The notes under the pieces were generated by a model that saw nothing but the letters and a program-made list of their open reading frames with translations, made no database searches and was not told where the DNA came from. The position numbers were made by a program, and so were the translations under genes. Shown piece after piece: positions 1 through 6,273 of a stretch of 9,997 nt of DNA. Within the stretch, counting starts at the first letter, position 1. Every line of letters begins with the position of its first letter. The stretch spans positions 1-9,997 of the forward strand of contig CALWFX010000030.1 of NCBI GenBank assembly GCA_944377765.1, read 5' to 3'. The DNA is from an uncultured Clostridia bacterium (GTDB taxonomy: Bacteria; Bacillota; Clostridia; Christensenellales; UBA1242).

Positions 1-1
1 G

Positions 2-379
2 ATAAGAAACTTAGGGAATAACCATACACAAAATATCTATAACACAATGGATACATCAGAGATAAATTACTTGGTTAATTTCAAAGGAACAGAAGAGAGT
101 TACTCAAACACTGGCATAGTGGAAACAAGTAGGCAAGGAAACATCTTTATCTCATCAGAAGAAGAAATACAACAGGTTGCAGGGAGTTACGAAGTTAAGT
201 TCTCAGACCTTGTGAAAGATATATTAGGAATAACAATTTACTTCACTCGTGACATGGGAACAAATATAAATAACATATCTTGTCGAACAGAGTATGGCGG
301 ATTAACACAGAAATTTGCAACATCAGTTCAAGGTTTCCAATTCACAATTAAAGTAAGTGAATATGGATGTGTGTCATAA
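2..379 (+). CDS. 3' end of an unrecognised protein gene (cut by left edge)
   Basis: The frame is open from the left edge of the window to a TAA at 377-379, giving at least 125 residues. An ATG at 47 exists but has no Shine-Dalgarno sequence before it, and the frame stays open upstream, so the visible part is most likely the C-terminus of a longer protein. I do not recognise the family. The residues alternate hydrophobic and polar with many Thr, Ser, Gly and Asn, which suggests a beta-rich domain, as in surface, tail-fibre or adhesin proteins; that is only an impression. No membrane segment, sorting signal or C-terminal anchor is seen. Codon use (many ACA, GGA, AGG and GAG) looks somewhat less A/T-extreme than in the neighbouring genes, which may hint at a different origin. 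A hairpin terminator follows at 424-460. Confidence 0.6.
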   Translation: MRNLGNNHTQNIYNTMDTSEINYLVNFKGTEESYSNTGIVETSRQGNIFISSEEEIQQVAGSYEVKFSDLVKDILGITIYFTRDMGTNINNISCRTEYGGLTQKFATSVQGFQFTIKVSEYGCVS

Positions 380-423
380 AAATGCAGTAGCATTTTTATG
401 AAATTAAGAGCGAAGAGAATAAA

Positions 424-460
424 AAAATCACCTTTTCTTATTTTAAAGAAAGGTGATTTT
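424..460 (+). terminator. Hairpin terminator after the left-edge gene
   Basis: An inverted repeat pairs 424-435 (AAAATCACCTTT) with 449-460 (AAAGGTGATTTT), a 12-bp stem with a 13-base loop. It lies 45 bases after the stop of the left-edge gene. The T-rich 3' arm serves as the U-tract on plus, and the A-run before it would serve on minus. It is the clearest rho-independent terminator in the window. Confidence 0.75.
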
Positions 461-497
461 TATAAATATTATTAATAATTTTGCACATTATATTTTT

Positions 498-1013
498 ATG
501 AAAAGATTGTTTTCTATTGTGCTAATATTATTTATTTGTGTAACTGCTGGGTGTGATAATGCTCAGAAATTAAGAGTTGCACATCTAAGTGATGCGACAA
601 GTGGTTTAAGCACAAACTATGCAGTTAAAATGATTTTAGATAAAGATGAAAGAATGAAAGAAAAATATGTTGATTTACAGATAAAATCTTCAACTGAAGG
701 TCAAAAACTTACAGTTCAAGAAGAAAGAGAAGATGAATTTGATATATTTTTGGAAAATAAAGATGAATGGTATAACTTGACAGTTTTGATTGCAAAAGCA
801 AATGGTCTTGCTGGGCATGAAACTTACCAAAAATATGTGGATAAGGGGAATAAAACATACATCATAACTTCTTTAAATGATACCAAGATAACTTTAAGGG
901 TGGTTGCTGGTAATGTTGTTGAAAATGATGCTGGAACAGGGCAAATTTTAACTTCCATTGACGATGTTTCAGATGAACTTGAATTGGAGATAAAAAAGAG
1001 TGATTTAAAATAA
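498..1013 (+). CDS. Small predicted lipoprotein, function unknown
   Basis: Encodes 171 residues. The N-terminus is a bacterial lipoprotein signal: M-K-R, then a hydrophobic stretch (residues 4-16), then the lipobox-like T-A-G-C with the acceptor Cys at residue 19 followed by Asp. The mature protein should be lipid-anchored on the outer face of the membrane. The frame is open back to a GTG at 453, but that lies inside the terminator stem and would put 15 extra residues before the signal, so the ATG at 498 is preferred. No clear SD precedes it. The mature part is charged and soluble with alternating beta-like stretches; I do not recognise a domain. The gene stands alone, with a terminator in front and a convergent acyltransferase gene behind it. 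The signal peptide call is good; the role is unknown. Confidence 0.75.
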   Translation: MKRLFSIVLILFICVTAGCDNAQKLRVAHLSDATSGLSTNYAVKMILDKDERMKEKYVDLQIKSSTEGQKLTVQEEREDEFDIFLENKDEWYNLTVLIAKANGLAGHETYQKYVDKGNKTYIITSLNDTKITLRVVAGNVVENDAGTGQILTSIDDVSDELELEIKKSDLK

Positions 1014-1016
1014 AAG

Positions 1017-1047
1017 AATTTTTATAGCAAAAATTAACATTTTTTTT
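1017..1047 (+). terminator. Weak AT-only hairpin with T-tract between convergent genes
   Basis: AATTTTT at 1017-1023 pairs with AAAAATT at 1029-1035 around a 5-base loop, and a run of eight T's follows at 1040-1047. It sits just after the lipoprotein stop and overlaps the end of the convergent acyltransferase gene. The stem has only A-T pairs, so its strength is doubtful. Confidence 0.4.
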
Positions 1048-1971
1048 GAAAAAATTTATGTTTTTTAATAATTTTACTAACAAAATCAACAATAAAAGCA
1101 AAAATGTAGGCAAAAATAAAGGTAAAACAATAGATGAAAATTAGATTGTTTTGTAAAAAAGATTGACAAATTATGCCAAGCATGGAGTGAAACATATATA
1201 TGCCAAAGTTTACTTTATCTAAATATAATTTTTCGACAACATATTTTGGACAATTAATTTTAAATTTGGTTAAACCATAAACAATCAGCGGAGAGCCAAT
1301 GGTTGTTGAGATATAGATATCGCCAAAATTATCATTTAAAGTTTTCACAAGATGAAATTCATTTATTTGAATTATAAGTATTAAAATTCCTAAAATTGTA
1401 ATGAGAAAAGCGGAAAATTTGTTAATATTGAAAGTTGATTTTCTTATCAGTGCTCCAATCAAGAAAAATGGCAATCCTGTGAATATGGAGTTTCTTGACA
1501 AGATAAGTGGAATATCGGTAGAGAAAATTAAAGTGGAGTAACTTCCAAGTAACAAATTTCCAATTAAAAGAGCTGGAATAAGGCAGAAAAATAATTTTTG
1601 CAAGTTGTATTTGCATATATAGATATAGTAAATTCGTGTAAAAAAGTATGCGGGAATATACCAACTTATTCCTATAAAATCACGAAATTGATATGTTACA
1701 GCAAAATCAATAAGTTGGGCGGAGTATAAAATTACTATATAAGGTAGGAAATTTTTTATATCTCTTAAAATCCCCCCTCCGCAGTTTCAGGTGGCTTATT
1801 ACATAAAAAATAGCCATTTAAAATAAAAAAGCAGGGAACGGCAAATCTTGAAAAGGCGGTAAGGTTTGGAATTACTTGAAAATGTATGGAAACAATAAAA
1901 AATGCTGAGATATATTTGAAAATATCAAGTATAATATTTCGCTGATTTTTGTTATTCACATTATTTTTCAT
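1034..1971 (-). pseudogene. Membrane acyltransferase (acyltransferase family 3), frameshifted
   Basis: Two minus-strand frames make one acyltransferase-3 (OafA/WecH-like) integral membrane protein, a family that moves acyl groups onto sugars or cell-envelope glycans. The N-terminal part (1971 to 1765) has the family start, 'ILDIFKYISAFFIVSIHF', with the first membrane helix and a His in the catalytic position (residue 30). It continues through 'FFILNGYFL' and stops at TAA 1767-1765. The other frame is open from about 1786 and reads 'ILRDIKNFLPYIVIL', 'SWYIPAYFFTRIYYIY' and several more membrane helices to the stop at 1034. One extra G in the G6 run at 1777-1772 would join them into about 312 residues, near normal for the family. 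The start at 1971 is chosen for its GGAG site. It is either a recent pseudogene, a phase-off allele, or an assembly error in the homopolymer. Confidence 0.8.
1772..1777 (-). repeat. G6 homopolymer at the frameshift point
   Basis: Six G's on the minus strand (CCCCCC on plus) lie exactly where the acyltransferase changes frame. It is by far the longest G/C run in this AT-rich window. G-runs slip during replication, and a G7 allele would restore the full reading frame. Confidence 0.7.
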
Positions 1972-1980
1972 TTGTATATT

Positions 1981-1984
1981 CTCC
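1981..1984 (-). promoter_or_regulatory. SD site that sets the acyltransferase start
   Basis: GGAG on the minus strand lies 9 bases before the ATG at 1971-1969. It overlaps an upstream in-frame ATG at 1986, which itself has no SD, so 1971 is the better start. Confidence 0.6.
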
Positions 1985-2107
1985 ATTGCAACTGTCTTAT
2001 TTTGTTTTTGTTATTATAAGCAATTTGATTGTAAATTGCAATAGTTTGCTATAAATAATGGTAAAATTGGAGTTTTTGCTTTTATTTTTTTTAATTTTGT
2101 AGTATTA

Positions 2108-2113
2108 TATAAT
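2108..2113 (+). promoter_or_regulatory. Possible -10 box before the ABC ATPase gene
   Basis: A perfect TATAAT lies 19 bases upstream of the ATG at 2133. No good -35 box is seen at 16-18 bases upstream, and the mRNA leader would be very short, with the SD (GGAG, 2123-2126) close to the 5' end. TATAAT occurs easily by chance in DNA this AT-rich. Confidence 0.3.
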
Positions 2114-2132
2114 TATATTTTAGGAGTAAATT

Positions 2133-2777
2133 ATGTTATCGATTAAAAATTTATATTTGAAATATACAAAAGAATACTATGCTTTAAATGATATTAATTT
2201 GGATGTGGCAGTGGGGGAAAGTGTTGCTCTTGTTGGGGAACAAAACAGTGGAAAAACAAGTTTGTTAAGAGTTATTGCAAAACTTGAAGGTTTTGACAGT
2301 GGAGAAGTTTATATCAATAAAATACCACTTAAAAAAATCGATTTCAAAACTGATATAAATGTGGGATATGTGCCATATTGCCCTGTCTTTTTGGAGAACA
2401 AAACTGTATATGAAAATTTTAAATATATTTTAAATAAAAAAGGTGTTAAGCCTGCTGATGCGGAGAAAATGATAAACAATGCCATTATTGATTTTTCAAT
2501 TGAAAAGTTAAGAGATGTGAAGGTTAAAAATATTCGTAAGGAAGATAAATATATTTTGTCACTTATAAGATTATCTTTTAGACCTATTGACTTGTTGCTT
2601 GTTGATAACATATTTGATGAAATTTCTGATGTCTATGTTGAGGCGATTTTAAGTTTAATTAAAAGGTTGAAAACTGCAGACACAACATTAATTTTGGCAT
2701 GCACTCGTCCTGAACTTGCTGATAAAATATGTAAAAGAAAAGTGTATTTTGAAAATGGGTCAATTGTTGACGATTAA
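2133..2777 (+). CDS. Degenerate ABC-type ATPase domain protein
   Basis: Encodes 214 residues, the length of a single ABC nucleotide-binding domain, with a good SD (GGAG, 6-base spacing). The N-terminal half is typical: an aromatic A-loop region near Y16, then Walker A G35-E-Q-N-S-G-K-T42. The rest has diverged. The Q-loop position reads 'VPYCPVF' (82-83, no Gln). The LSGGQ signature is replaced by 'IRKEDKYILSL' (134-144). Walker B 'IDLLLVDN' has Asn159 where the catalytic Glu belongs. The switch His is replaced by Thr191 in 'LACTRPE'. The protein could bind ATP but probably hydrolyses it poorly or not at all. There is no permease gene next to it, and convergent and divergent neighbours suggest a monocistronic unit. 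It may be a regulatory or structural ABC domain, or half of a heterodimer with a partner elsewhere. The fold call is firm; the role is unknown. Confidence 0.8.
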   Translation: MLSIKNLYLKYTKEYYALNDINLDVAVGESVALVGEQNSGKTSLLRVIAKLEGFDSGEVYINKIPLKKIDFKTDINVGYVPYCPVFLENKTVYENFKYILNKKGVKPADAEKMINNAIIDFSIEKLRDVKVKNIRKEDKYILSLIRLSFRPIDLLLVDNIFDEISDVYVEAILSLIKRLKTADTTLILACTRPELADKICKRKVYFENGSIVDD

Positions 2778-2823
2778 AAATGTTTTAATTTGATTTGCTA
2801 TAAAATTAGTAATAATAAAATTA

Positions 2824-3213
2824 TTATAACTCATCAATATAATTTTGGTGGGTTATTTTTTTGTTTTCTGGCTTACTTTCAGTTGTTTTGGTGTGGTTAA
2901 AATTGTTAATAAGTTTTGACATGCTTTCAATATTGCCACCACTTTGTTTTGCAAGTAGCAATGGAAGTAAGTCGGTTAAATTTTTGTTATTATTCAATAA
3001 TGGCATAAGGTTGTTTATATTGAAAGTAGAGTTTTTTGTGTTTGTTAAGTTGTTTTTATCAAAGTTTTGGATATTTGTGTTTTGTTGTTCATATGCTTGA
3101 GTGCTTATTTTGCCATCTTTAATAAAAATAGATTCTGGATAATATGAAAAATTTTGATTTTCATTTTGAGAACCCTTAGAATTGAAACCACTCTTTTCAT
3201 TATAATTATTCAT
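2824..3213 (-). CDS. Asn-rich small protein, function unknown
   Basis: Encodes 129 residues with no signal peptide or membrane helix. The first half (1-65) is low-complexity and rich in Asn, Gln, Ser and Tyr. The middle (about 66-105) has a pattern 'LMPLLNNNKNLTDLLPLLL' followed by 'GGNIESMSKLINNF', that is, short amphipathic Leu segments separated by Asn turns. The tail is Lys/Glu-rich. I do not recognise a family, though the 'LLPLLL' style recalls small Clostridia proteins of unknown role. No SD is visible before the ATG at 3213. It is divergent from the small gene at 3292, with 78 bases between the two starts, so shared control is possible. The opposite-strand frame in this stretch reads as a hydrophobic shadow, which supports the minus-strand reading. 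Confidence 0.6.
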   Translation of the reverse strand: MNNYNEKSGFNSKGSQNENQNFSYYPESIFIKDGKISTQAYEQQNTNIQNFDKNNLTNTKNSTFNINNLMPLLNNNKNLTDLLPLLLAKQSGGNIESMSKLINNFNHTKTTESKPENKKITHQNYIDEL

Positions 3214-3291
3214 ATATTATTTATATGCTTAAATTTTTTAAATTTGTGTAAAACTTTGATATTTGTTCATATATTGTATTAGGGGAAAGAT

Positions 3292-3585
3292 ATGAATTTA
3301 AGTGAATTTGCAAATTTGCATAAAGACGATATTGCAAAAACGAGTAATGAAAAAAGCGAAAGTATACCTGAACAGGATATGGTTTCCATGTATGAAAATA
3401 TGAAAAATATGTCAGCAGAAGATTTGTATGATGCATTAAAAATGGAAGTGCAAAAGCAAAAAGCGAATAATAGTTTTGATTATAAAGGGCTCTTAAATTC
3501 TTTAGACGCAATTAAAAACTATCTTCCACAAGAAAGTTACGAAAATATGATAAGGATTATTGATGAACTAAATGGAAAAAATTGA
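3292..3585 (+). CDS. Small acidic helical protein upstream of the S8 protease
   Basis: Encodes 97 residues, soluble, with no signal or membrane segment. The sequence looks helical and amphipathic: 'MYENMKNMSAEDLYDALKME' near residues 33-52, then 'LLNSLDAIKNYLPQESYENM' and a terminal 'IIRIIDEL'-like helix. I do not recognise a family. The SD is strong (AGGGG at 3281-3285, 6-base spacing). The stop TGA (3583-3585) lies inside the start region of the protease gene, which overlaps it by 14 bases in another frame, so the two are almost surely co-transcribed and probably translationally coupled. By context it could be a partner, substrate or inhibitor of that protease; this is inference. TGA is followed directly by an in-frame TAA. 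Confidence 0.75.
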   Translation: MNLSEFANLHKDDIAKTSNEKSESIPEQDMVSMYENMKNMSAEDLYDALKMEVQKQKANNSFDYKGLLNSLDAIKNYLPQESYENMIRIIDELNGKN

Positions 3586-4717
3586 TAAGAATTTATTTAA
3601 TTTAACGCAATGTATGTCAAATGATAATAAGATTGATTGTTTTGTTTATTATGACAAAAAGTTTCCAATTATAGAATATTTAAAAAGTAAAGATATACAT
3701 ATCGAAAATGAATATTTATTCATAAATGCTTTGTTTTGTCGTGCCACCAAAGAGCAAATTTTTTCTTTGGCAAAATTAAATGGTGTTAAATATATTTCTT
3801 CTCTTTCACTTGCATGTTGTCAAATAAATAAAAAAAAAAATATATTAAATGTTAAAGATTTAAAATTTAAAGGGCAAGGAGTTAACATTGCTTTTATTGA
3901 TACAGGAATTAATCCACACGCTGATTTTTTGCTTTGCGAAAATCGTATAAAGTTTTTTAAAGATTTCATTGATAATAAGACTTCATTATACGATGATAAT
4001 GGTCATGGAACATTTGTTTGTGGCGTGTGTTCGGGTGGTGGATATTTGTCTAAATTTAAATATTCGGGAATTGCTCCAAAATCACATTTGTTTGTGCTTA
4101 AAGCATTAAACAAAAATGGAGAAGCAACAGCAAATAAAATTTTGGATGCGATGGAATGGGTGTTTGATAATCATAAAAAGGAAAATATAAAGGTTGTTTG
4201 CATGAGTTTTGGAAGTGAGCCGATTGGTTATAACGACCCAATCATGCTTGGGGCAAATGCTCTTTGGCAGGACGGTGTTGTTGTGGTTGCGGCGGCGGGA
4301 AATAGCGGACCAAACGAAAGCACAATTAAATCTCCTGGGATTAGTCCAGAAATTATCACTGTTGGTGGCATTGATGACAATCGGTTTGATGAAACAACTT
4401 TTAATAGAGATTTTTTTGAAATGGCAAACTTTTCTTCTCGCGGTCCTGCACTAAGACATTTTAAACCAGACTTAGTTGCTCCAAGCGTGGATATAACTTC
4501 TTGTGGTATTAAAAATTTTTATACAAAACTCAGTGGCACAAGTGTGGCAACTCCAATGGTTGCAGGTGTTGTGTCGTTGATGCTTGAATGTTTTCCAAAT
4601 CTTTCACCGAAAGAAATAAAAAATAGACTTCTAAGTGGTTGCACAAGTATTGGCTTTGATGCTAACAGTGAAGGATATGGAATTCCTAACTTAAAAAGAA
4701 TTCTTCGCATAAATTAA
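3572..4717 (+). CDS. Subtilisin-family (S8) serine protease, probably cytoplasmic
   Basis: Encodes 381 residues. The catalytic triad is complete: Asp110 in 'AFIDTGI', His145 in 'NGHGTFVCG', Ser324 in 'GTSVATPMVAG', and the oxyanion Asn244 in 'AAAGNSGP'. Residues about 20-85 look like a small pro-region of the inhibitor-I9 type (beta-alpha-beta pattern ending near 'VKYISSLS'). There is no signal peptide, membrane helix or C-terminal domain, so it resembles AprX-like or intracellular subtilisins rather than secreted ones. The protein is Cys-rich for a subtilisin (for example C82-C83 and a C150-G-V-C153 pair just after the active His), which fits a reducing cytoplasm. It starts inside the end of the preceding small gene with a 14-base overlap and no strong SD of its own, suggesting coupled translation. 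Substrates are unknown; roles in sporulation, germination or protein turnover are possible. Confidence 0.93.
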   Translation: MEKIDKNLFNLTQCMSNDNKIDCFVYYDKKFPIIEYLKSKDIHIENEYLFINALFCRATKEQIFSLAKLNGVKYISSLSLACCQINKKKNILNVKDLKFKGQGVNIAFIDTGINPHADFLLCENRIKFFKDFIDNKTSLYDDNGHGTFVCGVCSGGGYLSKFKYSGIAPKSHLFVLKALNKNGEATANKILDAMEWVFDNHKKENIKVVCMSFGSEPIGYNDPIMLGANALWQDGVVVVAAAGNSGPNESTIKSPGISPEIITVGGIDDNRFDETTFNRDFFEMANFSSRGPALRHFKPDLVAPSVDITSCGIKNFYTKLSGTSVATPMVAGVVSLMLECFPNLSPKEIKNRLLSGCTSIGFDANSEGYGIPNLKRILRIN

Positions 4718-4770
4718 AATTTTTGTCGAATTAAAAAATGAGAAAAATTTGATAAAATTCGACAAAAATT
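4718..4770 (+). terminator. 15-bp inverted repeat after the protease gene
   Basis: AATTTTTGTCGAATT (4718-4732) is repeated inverted at 4756-4770 with a 23-base loop. The start touches the protease stop codon. There is no T-run after it on plus, but each arm contains T5 or A5. It may act as a terminator or mRNA 3'-end stabiliser. A further partial copy of the arm core (AAATTCGA) overlaps its end at 4766-4773. The remaining bases to 4892 are AT-rich and show no gene. Confidence 0.45.
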
Positions 4771-4881
4771 CGAAGAAAAATAAGATATTTAATAAATAAT
4801 TTCAATATTAATTTATTTATACTGTAAAAATAATGTCAAAATATGTAAATAAAATATTAAATAGATAAAATAATTGATTTT

Positions 4882-4902
4882 AAATAATTTTATTAATTAT
4901 TT
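4882..4902 (-). terminator. AT-only hairpin at the murG stop
   Basis: AAATAATT (4882-4889) and AATTATTT (4895-4902) are perfect inverted copies around a 5-base loop, overlapping the murG stop codon. Only A-T pairs are present and there is no long U-tract after it on minus, so it is a weak candidate. Confidence 0.25.
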
Positions 4903-5933
4903 TTAATTTCAAATTTTTTAATTAAATCAAAAATTATTGAATTTGCATTGTTTTTTGCAGTTTTTTTCATATTTTTTACGATTTTTTCCTTATTTTTTAA
5001 TAAATTTAATAAATTTTCTTTAATTTTTATGTAATCAGCATTATCTTCTTCTAACATTTTTGCATAACCTAATTCTTCAAAAAGTTTTGCATTTTCAATT
5101 TGGTCGCCCCTTGAACATTTTTTTGATAAGGGGATTAATAACATGGGTTTATTAAGTATTAAAAGTTCGTTGATAACACCACTGCCAGCACGTGCTAAAA
5201 CCAAGTCGCATCTTGCATAATAATCTTCAATATTTTCTGCGTATGGCAAACAAATATAATTTTTATGCTTTATATTTTGATAGTTATTTTTTCCACAAAT
5301 ATGTATTACATTAAAAATTTCTGTTAAGTTTTCAATATTATCAAAAACGAGATTGTTTAAAAATTTTGCACCCAAACTTCCACCTAAAACTAAAAGATAG
5401 GGCTTGTTATTTTTAAAGTCTATTATGTTTTTGTTGCCATTAAATATTTTTTCTCTAATTGGTTGACCTGTGTAAACACATTTTTTATTTCCTAAACTTG
5501 TTTTTTCAAAACTTGTGCACATACAGGAGCAATAATGCAAAATTATTTTGTTTGCAAGTCCAAAACTTAAATCACTTTCATGGCTTATGACAGGAATTTT
5601 AAGTTTGCTTGCAGATATGGCAACAGGCACTGCAACAAACCCACCTTTTGAAAAGATAATATTTGGAGAGATTTCCTTTAAAACCTTTTTTGAACATCTA
5701 ATTGACTTTAAAAGTTTAAAGGGTATTAAAAAATTTCTTAAAGTTAGTTTTCTTTCAAGTTTAACTGCAGGTATTTCATGATAGAAAATGTTAGGAAATT
5801 TTTTTAATATATCTTTTTCCATGCCACTACTTCCTATATAGTGAATTTCATAATCTTTTAGTTTGTCGCAAAGTGCAAGTGCTGGATAAACATGCCCAGC
5901 TGTTCCGCCACCAGTTAAAACAATTTTTTTCAT
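4893..5933 (-). CDS. murG: MurG, lipid II-forming GlcNAc transferase
   Basis: MurG adds GlcNAc from UDP-GlcNAc to lipid I (undecaprenyl-PP-MurNAc-pentapeptide), giving lipid II for peptidoglycan, at the inner face of the membrane. The 346 residues show the family marks in order: 'LTGGGTAGHVYPA' (6-18), the conserved 'HESDLSFGLANK' (118-129, a Gram-positive variant of HEQN), 'TGQPIR' (155-160), 'LGGSLGA' (183-189), and the donor-site 'RAGSGVINELL' (248-258) with 'RGDQIENA' (275-282). Length is slightly under the usual 350-360. The start at 5933 is chosen because an AAAAGG site sits 7 bases upstream and 'MKKIVLTGGGT' is the usual N-terminus; the frame is open to an ATG at 5981 with no SD. It stands alone, outside any division/cell-wall (dcw) cluster, and is divergent from the topoisomerase genes. 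Confidence 0.95.
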   Translation of the reverse strand: MKKIVLTGGGTAGHVYPALALCDKLKDYEIHYIGSSGMEKDILKKFPNIFYHEIPAVKLERKLTLRNFLIPFKLLKSIRCSKKVLKEISPNIIFSKGGFVAVPVAISASKLKIPVISHESDLSFGLANKIILHYCSCMCTSFEKTSLGNKKCVYTGQPIREKIFNGNKNIIDFKNNKPYLLVLGGSLGAKFLNNLVFDNIENLTEIFNVIHICGKNNYQNIKHKNYICLPYAENIEDYYARCDLVLARAGSGVINELLILNKPMLLIPLSKKCSRGDQIENAKLFEELGYAKMLEEDNADYIKIKENLLNLLKNKEKIVKNMKKTAKNNANSIIFDLIKKFEIKNN

Positions 5934-5940
5934 TTTTCCG

Positions 5941-5946
5941 CCTTTT
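5941..5946 (-). promoter_or_regulatory. SD site deciding the murG start
   Basis: AAAAGG on the minus strand lies 7 bases before the ATG at 5933-5931 and supports this start over the ATG at 5981. Confidence 0.55.
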
Positions 5947-6008
5947 AATTGAAAATTTTTTGCAAACCTATTATTTAACAAAATTAACTCTCATTTATGT
6001 TGTGCATT

Positions 6009-6014
6009 ATTATA
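6009..6014 (-). promoter_or_regulatory. Possible -10 box for murG
   Basis: TATAAT on the minus strand lies about 75 bases before the murG start. No convincing -35 is seen 16-18 bases upstream. Chance occurrence is likely in such AT-rich DNA. Confidence 0.25.
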
Positions 6015-6224
6015 GTTTTTATATATGAGAAATGATATTTTTAGTTGAAATATTATTTGTATAATAATTCCTATTTTTTAATAATTATTCATTAAAATTT
6101 TATGAAACAAAAAATAAATTATTAGGAAAATGTTTATATTCTGTAAAACTTTATAATTTTTGTTTTGATTTTAATATTTATTCGTCAAAATGGCAAAAAT
6201 CATTTTTTAAATTTTGTATGTTTA

Positions 6225-6233
6225 TGTTATAAT
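6225..6233 (+). promoter_or_regulatory. Extended -10 promoter for the topoisomerase operon
   Basis: TGTTATAAT fits the extended -10 consensus TGnTATAAT, which can work without a strong -35; none is evident upstream. It lies 40 bases before the ATG at 6274, and the SD GGAG at 6265-6268 follows at proper spacing. The expected transcript start is near 6240. Confidence 0.5.
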
Positions 6234-6273
6234 TTGATAGAATAAAATTAATTTTAGATTTAGCGGAGTTTGT

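Larger units (their letters stand above)
5934..6273. other. AT-rich divergent control region between murG and parE
   Basis: About 340 bases without a gene separate the two divergent starts. It is nearly all A/T, with runs such as AATTATTC and TTTTAAATTTT, and holds the promoter candidates listed separately. I see no riboswitch-like stems, tRNA, repeat array or small ORF with an SD. Confidence 0.6.

Noticed and set aside
453..497. GTG start adding 15 residues to the lipoprotein
   Set aside because: The GTG lies inside the terminator stem, and the extra residues would precede a normal lipoprotein signal that starts at ATG 498.
2810..2828. AATAAT...ATTATT palindrome between the ABC gene and the Asn-rich gene
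   Set aside because: Only A-T pairs with almost no loop; expected by chance in DNA this AT-rich.
2861..3100. Plus-strand frame of 79 codons encoding a hydrophobic peptide
   Set aside because: It is the complement of the Asn-rich minus-strand gene; the hydrophobic Phe/Leu/Val content is what Asn/Lys/Glu codons give on the other strand, and there is no SD.
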